Shown here piece after piece: positions 34,798 through 43,742 of a DNA stretch of 64,000 bases; the stretch's first letter is position 1; the number at the start of each line of letters is the position of its first letter. The DNA is taken from NCBI RefSeq assembly GCF_025144335.1, contig NZ_CP083539.1, forward strand, positions 1,799,501 through 1,863,500. Direction: 5' to 3'. A program made the translations under genes and the position numbers. This stretch comes from Jannaschia sp. W003. GTDB taxonomy: Bacteria; Pseudomonadota; Alphaproteobacteria; Rhodobacterales; Rhodobacteraceae. The notes beneath the pieces are model-generated. The model did not search any database, had not been told where the DNA came from, and was given only the letters and a program-made list of their open reading frames with translations.

Positions 34798-35729
34798 ATT
34801 TTCCGGATGATGGAGCGAACAAGGTGACCCACGAGAGCATTCGTTGACGTCCCGCATCGTGCGCGAAGTCCTCGACTCTCGACTGTCGGTTTGCCGACTG
34901 CGGCCCTGAGGTGGTCGCGCTGTTCCGCCGTTCTGTGCGGCGCGGCCTCGTGCCCGCGGACATGACCGACCCCCGAGACCCGGGAGCCCGTCCATAATCG
35001 GTCTCGCCTCGCGAGAGGTGCACTCCCGCCAAATCGGTATCCGCCCGGCGAGCGCGATGTTGTCGAAGCCGATTGCCGGGAGGTTGCACGGCACCGAGAC
35101 TCAACGGCGCCGTGCCATCCTGAACGAGTGCAAGCTGCGAACCCACCCTGGGTCACGCGAATCTTAGGCTTACGAACCGCGACGCGAAGCACCGGGTACC
35201 GCCGGCCTCCTACGGGAGGACGTTGGGCGCGGTGTCCCTCCCAGCAGTGCCATGGGGGTGATCAATCTCTCGGACTTCATCCTTCGGAAGCTTCTCGCGG
35301 TCCCCGCGATGCCGGTCGGCAGCAAGGGAGCGAACCGGGTGATCCCGCCGGTCGCCGTGTCCCCGCCGTCCTCATACAGGCGCTTGCGATTCCCTGCGTG
35401 TCTAAGGGCTCCCAAGCGGCAGGCTACGCGGTGGAGTCGACATCAGGCATCTTCGTCCGCCCGCCTATTCCGGAGCCTTTGGCCGACCTCATCCGCGTGG
35501 ACGCGAACCGGCAGCGCCCCCCCGACGGTCACCGCGCGGCATGGGTTTCGTCACACCCCTTAGTGGCGACATCCTCACGGTATCCGGCTCCATCCGGCGG
35601 ATGCGTCCCCGGGATCGCCGTCGGGGCGGTGCCCTTCCGGCCGTGCATGCTTATCGTCGGCCTGGGGATCGCCTATGCCTCGGCGGTCCCCGCGACCTTC
35701 CGAACCGCCATCCACGAGTGAGCCGTCCC
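34798..35729. other. Gene-poor 0.9-kb region
   Basis: No frame here has family motifs, a good SD or convincing coding composition. Overlapping open frames occur on both strands. In texture it resembles the 17.8-19.4 kb region. No RNA gene or IS end was recognised. Confidence 0.45.
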
Positions 35730-37037
35730 ATGACCCGCACGTACCTTAAGCGCGCCTGCAAGACCCCCGCCACCGACGCCGGCGACGTGCGCGAGACCGT
35801 CGAGGCGATCCTCGCCGACATCGAGGCGGGCGGCGACGCGGCCGCGCTGCGCTACGCCGCGGAGTTCGACCGCTACGAGGGCGACGTGATCCTGAGCCGT
35901 GCGGAGATCGCGGCCGCGCGCGCGCAGGTCCCCGAGCAGCTCAGGCGCGACATCGCCTTTGCCCACGACAACGTGCGCCGCTTCGCCGAGGCCCAGCTCG
36001 GAACGCTGCGCGACGTGGAGGTGGAGATCCGGCCCGGTCTCGTCGCCGGGCAGCGGGCCATGCCCGTTACCACCGCCGGCTGCTACGCGCCCGGCGGGCG
36101 CTACAGCCACGTCGCCTCCGCCATCATGACCGTGACCACCGCCAAGGTGGCGGGCGTGCGGAACATCCTCGCCTGCTCGCCGCCGCGGCCCGGGATCGGC
36201 ATTGCGCCGGCGATCGTCTACGCCGCCGACCTGTGCGGCGCGGACAGGATCGTCGCCATGGGCGGCGTGCAGGGCATCGCCGCGATGACGTTCGGCCTGT
36301 TCGGCCTGCCGAAGGCCGACATCCTCGTGGGGCCCGGCAACCAGTTCGTGGCCGAGGCCAAGCGCATCCTGTTCGGTCGCGTGGGCATCGACATGTTCGC
36401 GGGGCCCACCGACAGCCTGATCCTCGCCGATGCCACGGCCGACCCGGAGGTGGTGGCCGTCGACCTCGTGAGTCAGGCCGAGCATGGCTACAACAGTCCC
36501 GTCTGGCTGGTGACCGACGACCGCGCGCTCGCCGAGGCGGTGATGGCCCGCGTACCCGCGCTGATCGACGCGCTGCCGGACCTCAACCGCGACAACGCCC
36601 GCGCCGCATGGCGCGACTACGCCGAGGTGATTCTCTGCCCCGACCGCGAGGCGATGGCCGCGACCTCCGACGCCTACGCGCCCGAGCATCTCACCGTGCA
36701 GGCCGCCGACCTCGACTGGTGGCTGGAGAAACTCACCTGCTACGGCTCGCTGTTCCTCGGTGAGGAGACGACCGTGAGCTTCGGCGACAAGGCGTCGGGC
36801 ACCAACCACGTCCTGCCAACCAGCCGGGCGGCGCGCTACACCGGCGGGCTCTCGGTGCACAAGTACATGAAGATCGTCACGTGGCAGCGCTCGACCCGGG
36901 AGGGTTGCCGCGACGTGGCCGAAGCCACTGCGCGCATCAGCCGTCTGGAGGGAATGGAGGGCCACGCCCGCGCCGCCGACATCCGGCTCGCCAAGTATTT
37001 CCCCGGCGAGGCCTTCGACCTGCGCGGCGCGGACTGA
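35730..37037 (+). CDS. hpsN: Sulfopropanediol 3-dehydrogenase (histidinol dehydrogenase family)
   Basis: 435 aa from ATG 35730. The fold is that of histidinol dehydrogenase (AGCYAPGGRYSHVASAIMTV, DILVGPGNQFVAEAKRILFG, DMFAGPTDSLILADATADPE, SQAEHGYNSPVWLV, YAPEHLTV). Details such as LTCYGSLFLGEETTVSFGDK and HKYMKIVTWQRSTREGCRDV match the HpsN branch of marine bacteria rather than biosynthetic HisD. HpsN oxidises (R)-2,3-dihydroxypropane-1-sulfonate to 3-sulfolactate with NAD+. No his genes are nearby. ComDE at 62.3 kb would act later in sulfonate breakdown. Its promoter region is the gene-poor stretch upstream. Confidence 0.82.
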   Translation: MTRTYLKRACKTPATDAGDVRETVEAILADIEAGGDAAALRYAAEFDRYEGDVILSRAEIAAARAQVPEQLRRDIAFAHDNVRRFAEAQLGTLRDVEVEIRPGLVAGQRAMPVTTAGCYAPGGRYSHVASAIMTVTTAKVAGVRNILACSPPRPGIGIAPAIVYAADLCGADRIVAMGGVQGIAAMTFGLFGLPKADILVGPGNQFVAEAKRILFGRVGIDMFAGPTDSLILADATADPEVVAVDLVSQAEHGYNSPVWLVTDDRALAEAVMARVPALIDALPDLNRDNARAAWRDYAEVILCPDREAMAATSDAYAPEHLTVQAADLDWWLEKLTCYGSLFLGEETTVSFGDKASGTNHVLPTSRAARYTGGLSVHKYMKIVTWQRSTREGCRDVAEATARISRLEGMEGHARAADIRLAKYFPGEAFDLRGAD

Positions 37038-37150
37038 CGGAAGCCACTCGATTTTGGTATGCTCGGCCTCCGTCACTGAAGGCTCGTCCGGCTGCGGCGC
37101 CCGGACGGGGCTCGCGCATGTCGCCGTCCGGGCCGGAGAACGCGCGGGCT

Positions 37151-37633
37151 CTAGTCCCGCATCGCGTGGCGCAGGGCTACGTTGGGGACGAAGCCGCGCA
37201 GGAACTCGGTGCGCGACATGGCCCCGTCGCCGTCGCGGTCGGCGTAGGCCGCTGCGGCCGCCATTCCCTCGCGCAGCTCGGGCAGGTCGAGCCGTCCGTC
37301 GCCGCCGCGGTCGAAGAGGTCGAACAGCAGGCCGAACACCGCGTGGTAGGCTTCGGCCCGGTCACGGTGGGCCGCCATGTCGTGGAACCCGAAGGGCCAT
37401 TCCTCGAACTCGGTGCGGTCGACGGCGCCGGAGCCGTCGGCGTCGAGGCTGGGGAACATCTCCGTCACCGCCACGTCGATCTCGGCGGGAGCGAGGCGCC
37501 CGTCGCCGTCGGTGTCGAGGGCGAGGGCGCTCGCCTCGATGGCGGAGCGCGCGGCGTCGGGCGTGCCGTCGGTCTGGGCGAAGGCCGCGGCGGGGGACAG
37601 GAGCACGAGCGCGCAGGCGAGGGGTCTGATCAT
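37151..37633 (-). CDS. Periplasmic EF-hand calcium-binding protein
   Basis: 160 aa with a signal peptide (IRPLACALVLLSPAAAFAQ). Four EF-hand loops are visible: DTDGDGRLAPAE (40-51), DADGSGAVDRTE (64-75), DRGGDGRLDLPE (107-118, where the third position is Gly) and DRDGDGAMSRTE (131-142). Such proteins are common in alphaproteobacteria and buffer or sense Ca2+ in the periplasm. The target is unknown. It is convergent with hpsN and lies 82 bp downstream of the RND gene. Confidence 0.82.
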   Translation of the reverse strand: MIRPLACALVLLSPAAAFAQTDGTPDAARSAIEASALALDTDGDGRLAPAEIDVAVTEMFPSLDADGSGAVDRTEFEEWPFGFHDMAAHRDRAEAYHAVFGLLFDLFDRGGDGRLDLPELREGMAAAAAYADRDGDGAMSRTEFLRGFVPNVALRHAMRD

Positions 37634-37715
37634 CGGAACGGTCCTCGTTCGGGGCAGGGGAGAGCGACCGGCGTCTTGGTGCCGGGGTGGAGGGTAGCGA
37701 AAATGCGGCGGCGGA

Positions 37716-40700
37716 TCACGCGGGAACGGTCGCCGCGGCGGGCCGCGCCGCGCCGCCGAACAGCACGCGGTAGAACACGGGCGCCGCGATCATGGTCAGC
37801 ACCGAGGCGAAGGCGAGCCCGCCCATGATGGTGGCGGCCATGGACTGGAAGAACGCGTCCGACAGCAGCGGCAGCATCCCCAGGATCGTGGTCGCCGCCG
37901 CCAGGAACACGGGCCGGAGGCGCGAGGTCGAGGCGGCGACGATGGCGTCGTCCAGAGGCAGGTCGGGACGGGCCTCGCGGGTGAGGTCGATCTCCTCGAC
38001 CAGCACGATGCCGTTCTTGATCAGCATGCCCGACAGCGACAGGAGGCCCAGCAGCGCGGTGAAGGTGAAGGGCAGGCCGGTGCCCAGCAGCGCGAGGCTG
38101 ACGCCGTTCACAGCCATGGGCACGAGCAGCCAGATCACCAGCGGCTGGCGCAGGGCGTTGAACAGCAGCACCGAGATCAGCACCATCACGACGAGGCTGA
38201 CCGGGAGCTGCCGGCCCAGCGAGGCCTGCGCCTCGGACGCGCTCTCCAGCTCGCCGCCCCATTCCATCGCGTAGCCGTCGGGCAGCGCCATCGCGTCGAT
38301 GGCGTCCTGTACCTCGGCCTGCACCTCGGCCGCGGTGGCGCCGCGCGGGATGTCGGCCCCGACGGTGATGACCGCGGCCCGGTCCCGGCGCTGCAGCAGC
38401 GTGTCCTGCGGCTCGAGGCGGAACCCGTCGATCACCTGGTCGAGCGGCACGAGCGTCCCGCCGGTCTCGGAGTAGACAGCGTGGTCGGTCAGCGCGAGGC
38501 CGGCGTCCTGCTGCGCGCGTATCACGATGGGAATCTGGCGGTCGCCCTCGCGGAACGTGCCGGCGTCGATGCCTTCGGTCGCGTAGCGCAGCACCTCGGT
38601 GATCTGGCTGCGCGAGATGCCCGCGTCCTGGGCGCGGTCCCCGGCATAGACCGGGCGCAGCACAAGCTCGCGCTCGCGCCAGTCGTGGCGCAAGGCCAGG
38701 ACGCTCTGCGAGGCGGCCTCCATGCGCGCCATGGCCTCGTCCGCAAGGTCGCGCAGAACGTCCGGGTCGCGCCCCGAGAAGCGCACCTCGATCGGCGCGC
38801 CGCCGCCGGGGCCGAAGGCCAGCCGCTTCACGCGCACCTCGGCCTCGGGCACGGCCATGTCGGCGAAGGCCGCCAGCGCGTCCATCTCGGCCTCGATCAC
38901 CTCCAGCGAGGTCACGCGGACGATCAGATGCCCGTAGCTCGGGTTCGGGTCCTCGGCCTGGTAGGTCAGCATGAAGCGCGAGGCGCCTTGCCCCGCGAAG
39001 GCCGTCACCGCCTCGACCGCCTCGCGCCCGGCGAGCCAGTCCTCGAGCACCGCGAGGTCGCCCGAGGTCTGCCCGATCGACGCGCCCTGCGGCAGCTTGA
39101 GGTGGACGAAGTAGAGCGGCGTGTTGCTGTCGGGGAAGAACTGCTGCCGCACCTGCCCGAAGAGCGCGTAGCACACGGCGGTCCCGCCGATCAGCGCCAC
39201 GATCACGAGCCATCGCAGCTTCAGCGAGGCGCGCAGCACGGCGGCGTAGCCGCGGAACAGCGCGCCGTCGTAGCTGTCGCCCGCGCCCTCGGCGCCCTGC
39301 CGGAAGAAGTAGTGCCCAAGGAGCGGCGTCGCCGTGATGGCAAGTACCCATGACAGCAGTAGCGAGATCGCGATCACGGCGAAGAGCGAGAACAGGAACT
39401 CGCCGGTTGCGTCGGGGCTAAGGCCGATCCCCGCGAAGGCCATGATCCCGATCACCGTGGCCCCGAGCAGCGGGACCTGCGTCCGGCTGGCCACCTCGGT
39501 GGCCGCCTCGCGCGAGGTCTTGCCGCCGCGCATGGCGATCTGCATGCCCTCCGCGACCACGATGGCGTTGTCGACCAGCATCCCCATGGCGATGATCAGC
39601 GCGCCGAGCGAAATGCGCTCCATCTCGATCGATGCCAGCGCCATGAAGAAGAGCGTGCCGACCACCGTGAGCAGCAGCGTCGCGCCGACGACCACCGCGG
39701 CCCGCCAGCCCATGAAGATCGCCAGCACCGCGATCACGATCCCCACCGACATGGCGAGGTTCACGAGGAACGCGTTCGACGCCTCCTCGACCACCGCGTG
39801 CTGGCGGTAGATCGACTGCACGGAGACGCCCAGCGGCAGGTCGGCGCGCAGCACGTCGAGCCGCGCGTCGACGCGCTGGCCTACCGCGACGATGTTCTCG
39901 GTGGCGATGCCGGCCACGCCCAGGGTGAACGCCGGAACACCGTCATGGCGCACGACGAGGTCCGGGTCGGCGTCGGGGCCGCGGAAGATGCGCGCGAAGT
40001 CCGAGAGGTTGACGATCTGTCCGGCCACGCCGACCGACAGGGCGGCGATCTCGCTGACGCTGTCCGATCCCTCGGGCCGCTGTACCAGGGTGCGCCCGCC
40101 ACCATCCCGCAGCGCGCCGCCGTCGACGATCTCGTTGGCGCTGGCGACCGCACCGACCATGGCCGCCGGGGGAATCCCCAGCGTCGTGGTCAGGGCCGGA
40201 TCGGGCTCCACGTAGATCACCTCGTCCGGCACGCCGGCCAGCGCCACGTCGGCGACGCCCTCCACCGCCAAGAGCTCGCGCCGCAGGAAGGTGGAGAGGT
40301 CGTTCACCTCGGCGTCCTCGAAGCCCGGCGCGGTGACCGCGTAGTAGAGGCCGTAGACGTCGCCGAAGCCGTCGTTCACGAAGGGCGGTGCGGCGCCCGC
40401 GGGCAGCGGCGCCTCGGCCACGCGGTTGCGCAGCTCGGTCCAGATGCGCGGCAGCTCGGAGCCGTCGTAGGTGTCCTTCACGTTGACGGTGATCCAGGAC
40501 AGGCCGGGCTGGTTCATGGACTGGATGTCCTTCACCTCGCCGATCTTCTGGATCTGCGACTCCAGCGGCTCGGACACCTCGAGAGCCACCTCGGCGGCCG
40601 ACGCGCCGGGGTACTGCGTGACCACCACGGCGGTCTTGATGGTGAAGGCCGGGTCCTCGAGGCGGCCCAGGGTGGCGAAGCCCCAGATGCCGCCCAGGAG

Positions 40701-40763
40701 GCAGATCAGCATGACGATCCAGGTGTAGACCGGGCGGTCGATCGAGAAGCGCGCGATGTCCAT
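37716..40763 (-). CDS. RND-family efflux permease
   Basis: 1015 aa. It begins MDIARFSIDRPVYTWIVMLI (first helix) and has the two porter/TM halves of AcrB-type pumps: NLAMSVGIVIAVLAIFMGWR, GMLVDNAIVVAEGMQIAMRG (TM4 aspartates for proton transfer), LMLTYQAEDPNPSYGH, SLVVMVLISVLLFNALRQPL and GMLIKNGIVLVEEID. It is likely an HAE-type inner-membrane drug/proton antiporter. The operon order is TetR, membrane fusion protein, pump. No outer-membrane channel is encoded here, so a housekeeping TolC is probably used. Confidence 0.92.
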   Translation of the reverse strand: MDIARFSIDRPVYTWIVMLICLLGGIWGFATLGRLEDPAFTIKTAVVVTQYPGASAAEVALEVSEPLESQIQKIGEVKDIQSMNQPGLSWITVNVKDTYDGSELPRIWTELRNRVAEAPLPAGAAPPFVNDGFGDVYGLYYAVTAPGFEDAEVNDLSTFLRRELLAVEGVADVALAGVPDEVIYVEPDPALTTTLGIPPAAMVGAVASANEIVDGGALRDGGGRTLVQRPEGSDSVSEIAALSVGVAGQIVNLSDFARIFRGPDADPDLVVRHDGVPAFTLGVAGIATENIVAVGQRVDARLDVLRADLPLGVSVQSIYRQHAVVEEASNAFLVNLAMSVGIVIAVLAIFMGWRAAVVVGATLLLTVVGTLFFMALASIEMERISLGALIIAMGMLVDNAIVVAEGMQIAMRGGKTSREAATEVASRTQVPLLGATVIGIMAFAGIGLSPDATGEFLFSLFAVIAISLLLSWVLAITATPLLGHYFFRQGAEGAGDSYDGALFRGYAAVLRASLKLRWLVIVALIGGTAVCYALFGQVRQQFFPDSNTPLYFVHLKLPQGASIGQTSGDLAVLEDWLAGREAVEAVTAFAGQGASRFMLTYQAEDPNPSYGHLIVRVTSLEVIEAEMDALAAFADMAVPEAEVRVKRLAFGPGGGAPIEVRFSGRDPDVLRDLADEAMARMEAASQSVLALRHDWRERELVLRPVYAGDRAQDAGISRSQITEVLRYATEGIDAGTFREGDRQIPIVIRAQQDAGLALTDHAVYSETGGTLVPLDQVIDGFRLEPQDTLLQRRDRAAVITVGADIPRGATAAEVQAEVQDAIDAMALPDGYAMEWGGELESASEAQASLGRQLPVSLVVMVLISVLLFNALRQPLVIWLLVPMAVNGVSLALLGTGLPFTFTALLGLLSLSGMLIKNGIVLVEEIDLTREARPDLPLDDAIVAASTSRLRPVFLAAATTILGMLPLLSDAFFQSMAATIMGGLAFASVLTMIAAPVFYRVLFGGAARPAAATVPA

Positions 40764-40771
40764 GATGCAGC

Positions 40772-41848
40772 CTATTCTCCGAACCCGGTGAAGCGGCGCA
40801 CCGCCGCGCCGTCATCCAGTCGGCCCGCGCCCACCGCGACGACCTCCTGTCCCGGCTCCAGCCCGTCCGTCACCTCGACGGTGCCGCGGTCGGTGGCGGC
40901 GATCGTCACGGGGACGGCGCGGACCGTGCCCGTCTCGGCGCCCGCGGGCTCGAAGACCATCGCGCGGGTGCTGCGGTCGTTCGCGATCACGATGGCCGAA
41001 GCGGGCAGCTCGATGCGCGCGCCGCCCGTGCGCAGCTCCGCGCTCACCTCGGCGGAGGCGCCCGGCAGGACCACGAGGCCCTCCGGCGGCGCCATGCCGA
41101 GGGTCAGGCGATAGGTCTGGCCGACCGCGGCGGTCTCGGCGTTGAACTCGCGGATCTCCAGCGGAAAGCTCCGGTCGCTGGCGGGGAAGCGGGCGGTGAG
41201 GCCGATGTCCGCCGCCTGTCCGGCGCGCTGGAACAGGGTCTCGGGCACGTCGATCTCGATCCTGAGGTCGGACATGTCGTGCAGGCGCACCACCGGGGTG
41301 CCCGCCGCCACGGTCGAGAAGTTCGGCACCAGCCGCGCCGCGACGAGGCCGTCGAAGGGCGCGTGCAGCTCGGCGTTGCCCAGCGAGCGCTCGGCGTCGC
41401 GGCGGGCGATCTCCGCCAGGGTGGCCTCCGTGGCCGCGTCCTCGAGGTTGGTCTCCGCCACCGCGGAGCCGACGAGCTTGCGGTAGCGCTCCTCGGTGCG
41501 CCGCGCCTGCTCGGCGCGCGCCTCGGCCTCATCCAATGCGAGCCGGAACGGCGCGAGGTCCATGCGCGCAACCAAGGCGCCCTCGGGCACCGGCGCGCCT
41601 TCCTCGACCGGCAGCTCCACGATCTGCCCGCCGACCTGGAAGGCGAGGTCGACGGTCTCGCGCGCCACGACCTTGCCGAAGAACACCCGCCGGATCGCGC
41701 CGTCACCGGCAGTGACGGGGGCGAGCTTCACGACGGGGGCGTCGGCGACGGCGGGGCCGCCGAACAGGGCGAGCGCAAGCAGGGCGCCGCCGAAGGCGGC
41801 GGCGATCCGGGGTGATGCCCCGCGGGGCGACGGTATGGGGTGGTTCAC
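40772..41848 (-). CDS. Efflux RND transporter periplasmic adaptor (membrane fusion protein)
   Basis: 358 aa from GTG 41848, which overlaps the TetR stop (GTGA). A signal sequence (IAAAFGGALLALALFGGPAV) precedes the lipoyl half-motif (ARETVDLAFQVGGQIVELPV, EEGAPVPEGALVARMD), an alpha-hairpin (LALDEAEARAEQARRTEERY), the second lipoyl half (NAELHAPFDGLVAARLVPNF) and beta-barrel/MP domains. It links the RND pump to the outer-membrane channel. It is 8 bp upstream of the pump gene. Confidence 0.92.
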   Translation of the reverse strand: MNHPIPSPRGASPRIAAAFGGALLALALFGGPAVADAPVVKLAPVTAGDGAIRRVFFGKVVARETVDLAFQVGGQIVELPVEEGAPVPEGALVARMDLAPFRLALDEAEARAEQARRTEERYRKLVGSAVAETNLEDAATEATLAEIARRDAERSLGNAELHAPFDGLVAARLVPNFSTVAAGTPVVRLHDMSDLRIEIDVPETLFQRAGQAADIGLTARFPASDRSFPLEIREFNAETAAVGQTYRLTLGMAPPEGLVVLPGASAEVSAELRTGGARIELPASAIVIANDRSTRAMVFEPAGAETGTVRAVPVTIAATDRGTVEVTDGLEPGQEVVAVGAGRLDDGAAVRRFTGFGE

Positions 41849-42432
41849 TCGGTGTTCCTCGGTTCCACGGCGGGGTCGCCGGCGGCGGCGACGCATAGCT
41901 GTCGCAGGGTGGCCAGTTGCGTGAGCAGGTGCTCGCGGTCGCACGCGTGGCGGGCCGCGGCCTTGGATGCGCGCTGCATGCAGTCGGCGAGGTCGGGGAC
42001 CGCGATCCCCGCCGCCCGGATGGACGGCGCGTGGGGCTGCAGAAGCTCGGCGATCACGGCGCGGAACCGCTCGCCCGCGGCGTCGATCTCTTCGCGGGCG
42101 CTCGCATGGGCGCCGTCCACGAAGTCCTCGGCGTTCGGCATCGCCGCGACCATGTCGAAGCCCGAGACGACCGCGCGGTCGAACACGAGGTCGAGCCGAT
42201 CGGCGAGCGTGGCGCAGTCCGCAAGGCCCGCGGCGATCTCCTCCAGCGCGGTCTCGGAATAGCTGCGGATCAGGGCGCGCAGGATGTCGTCCTTGTTGCG
42301 GAAGGTGTTGTAGAAGGTCTGGCGCGACACGCCGGCCTCCTCGCACAGGTCGCCCATGCTCGTGCGCTTCACCCCGTAGCGCGAGAACACCCGCAGGGCG
42401 GCGTCGAGCAGCTTGCGTTCGGTGTCGTTCAC
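41845..42432 (-). CDS. TetR-family regulator of the RND efflux operon
   Basis: 195 aa. The N-terminal HTH is clear (KLLDAALRVFSRYGVKRTSM, LCEEAGVSRQTFYNTFRNKD), followed by an all-helical ligand domain. It is the first gene of TetR-MFP-RND and overlaps the next by GTGA, so it probably controls its own operon in response to a pump substrate. An imperfect dyad (42488-42502) lies 55 bp upstream of its start. Confidence 0.88.
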   Translation of the reverse strand: MNDTERKLLDAALRVFSRYGVKRTSMGDLCEEAGVSRQTFYNTFRNKDDILRALIRSYSETALEEIAAGLADCATLADRLDLVFDRAVVSGFDMVAAMPNAEDFVDGAHASAREEIDAAGERFRAVIAELLQPHAPSIRAAGIAVPDLADCMQRASKAAARHACDREHLLTQLATLRQLCVAAAGDPAVEPRNTE

Positions 42433-42487
42433 TTCGGGACCTCACTGCGGTTCGCCTCGACCGGATTTTGACGATCAGACGAAGAAT

Positions 42488-42502
42488 GTAAACCTGTTTG
42501 AC
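42488..42502. promoter_or_regulatory. Imperfect dyad GTAAAC-CTG-TTTGAC upstream of the efflux TetR
   Basis: The element resembles the two perfect GTAAAC...GTTTAC dyads near the other TetR gene (44772-44829). Its place upstream of the TetR-MFP-RND operon suits a repressor operator. The match is imperfect, so support is modest. Confidence 0.35.
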
Positions 42503-42519
42503 GTGCGTCGGTCGCGGCG

Positions 42520-43209
42520 TCACGCTGGCCGGTGCGTCCCCGTCACCCTCCGCGCGAGCGCGTTGATGCGGGCCGAGCCGATCCGCTCCCCGGACATCGC
42601 GCCGACCTGTCCGAGGAACACGGCCACCGCAGCGCGGCCGATCTCCTCCGCGGAGGTCGCCAGACCGAAGGGGCGCATCGCGGGGGCAAGCAGGGCCGCC
42701 CAGCCATACAGCGGCACCCGGTGGCGCAGCCCGCGCCGCACCGCGATGGCGCCGGGCCGGAACGCGACGGCGCAAGCGAAGCCCATCCCGAGGATCGCGT
42801 TCTCGGCCCGCCCCTTCGTCCGCGCCGCGATGTCGCGCGCGCGCTCCGTCCCGTCGGCGCCCGCTGCGGAGACGAACACGAAGCGGCAGTCGGGGCTGCG
42901 CGCGTGCAGGGCCCTCGCGGCGGCGACGGCGTGGTCGTGGGTGATGCGGGCGTAGGCCTCAGCGCTGGCTCCGCGCTGGGGCACGCCCACGGCCCAGAGG
43001 CAGCCGTCGACATCCTCGAACTCGGACATCAGCGGCGCGAGGTCGCCGAGATCCGGGTGGACCACCTCGTGCAGCTTCGGGTGCCGCCGGCCGGAGGGGC
43101 GGCGCACGACGCAGACGACCTCGCCGATGCCGGGGTGGTCCAAGCACTCCAGCAGGACCCCGGCCCCGACCGTGCCGGTCGCGCCGAACAGCAGGACGCG
43201 GAGGGTCAC
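42520..43209 (-). CDS. NAD(P)-binding Rossmann protein (atypical SDR)
   Basis: 229 aa. The N-terminus RVLLFGATGTVGAGVLLECL is a GxxGxxG dinucleotide-binding motif. The middle FVFVSAAGADGTERARDIAA and FRPGAI resemble atypical SDR/NmrA-type proteins related to yeast and human HTATIP2-like oxidoreductases. No catalytic tyrosine-lysine pair stands out. It overlaps the preceding membrane-protein gene by 4 bp and is the last gene of a three-gene operon behind the SDR at 44715. The substrate is unknown. Confidence 0.78.
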   Translation of the reverse strand: MTLRVLLFGATGTVGAGVLLECLDHPGIGEVVCVVRRPSGRRHPKLHEVVHPDLGDLAPLMSEFEDVDGCLWAVGVPQRGASAEAYARITHDHAVAAARALHARSPDCRFVFVSAAGADGTERARDIAARTKGRAENAILGMGFACAVAFRPGAIAVRRGLRHRVPLYGWAALLAPAMRPFGLATSAEEIGRAAVAVFLGQVGAMSGERIGSARINALARRVTGTHRPA

Positions 43210-43742
43210 CCTCCGCGCCCCGCGGCGCCGCTCAGGGAATCCGCCAGTTGCGCCCGATACGTCTCCAGGCGGGCATTGGCATTCGTGTCGACCAGCATCG
43301 CCACCACGACGGCGGCGATGGCGGTGACAAGGCTCGCGCGCCAGTTGGGGCCGCTCAGCAGCGGGATCAGCAGGGCGCAGACGGCGACGACGACGGGGAA
43401 CACCCGGAACACGGCGACGCGGTAGCTGTTCAGCGCCCTGTGGGCCAACGCGATCTCGGCAGCGATGGCGCTCGCGGCGTCGGCGGCGTGGGCCGCCGGG
43501 AAGCCGGCGAGGCGGGCCCTCCCGGACAGCACCAGCCCCACCCCGAGCACGAGGAGCAGCGCGCCCGCCACGATCATCGGGACTACGTAGGCGCGCGCCA
43601 TCTCCGTGCGGCCCACCTGCCAGAACCCGAAGGCGGCGAGCAGGAACGCCGCGCCCGCGAGCGCGAAGACGGCCGACGACAGCATCTCCGCCCGTGCCCA
43701 GTCGGCGGCGGTCCGCACGACGTCGAGGCGCGCCTCATCCAT
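43206..43742 (-). CDS. Four-helix integral membrane protein
   Basis: 178 aa from ATG 43742. Four hydrophobic segments are seen (MLSSAVFALAGAAFLLAAFG, YVVPMIVAGALLLVLGVGLV, VAVFRVFPVVVAVCALLIPL, SLVTAIAAVVVAMLVDTNAN). The start overlaps the end of the SDR gene, and the stop overlaps the next gene. No family is recognised. The operon context suggests a membrane partner of the two oxidoreductases. Confidence 0.7.
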   Translation of the reverse strand: MDEARLDVVRTAADWARAEMLSSAVFALAGAAFLLAAFGFWQVGRTEMARAYVVPMIVAGALLLVLGVGLVLSGRARLAGFPAAHAADAASAIAAEIALAHRALNSYRVAVFRVFPVVVAVCALLIPLLSGPNWRASLVTAIAAVVVAMLVDTNANARLETYRAQLADSLSGAAGRGG

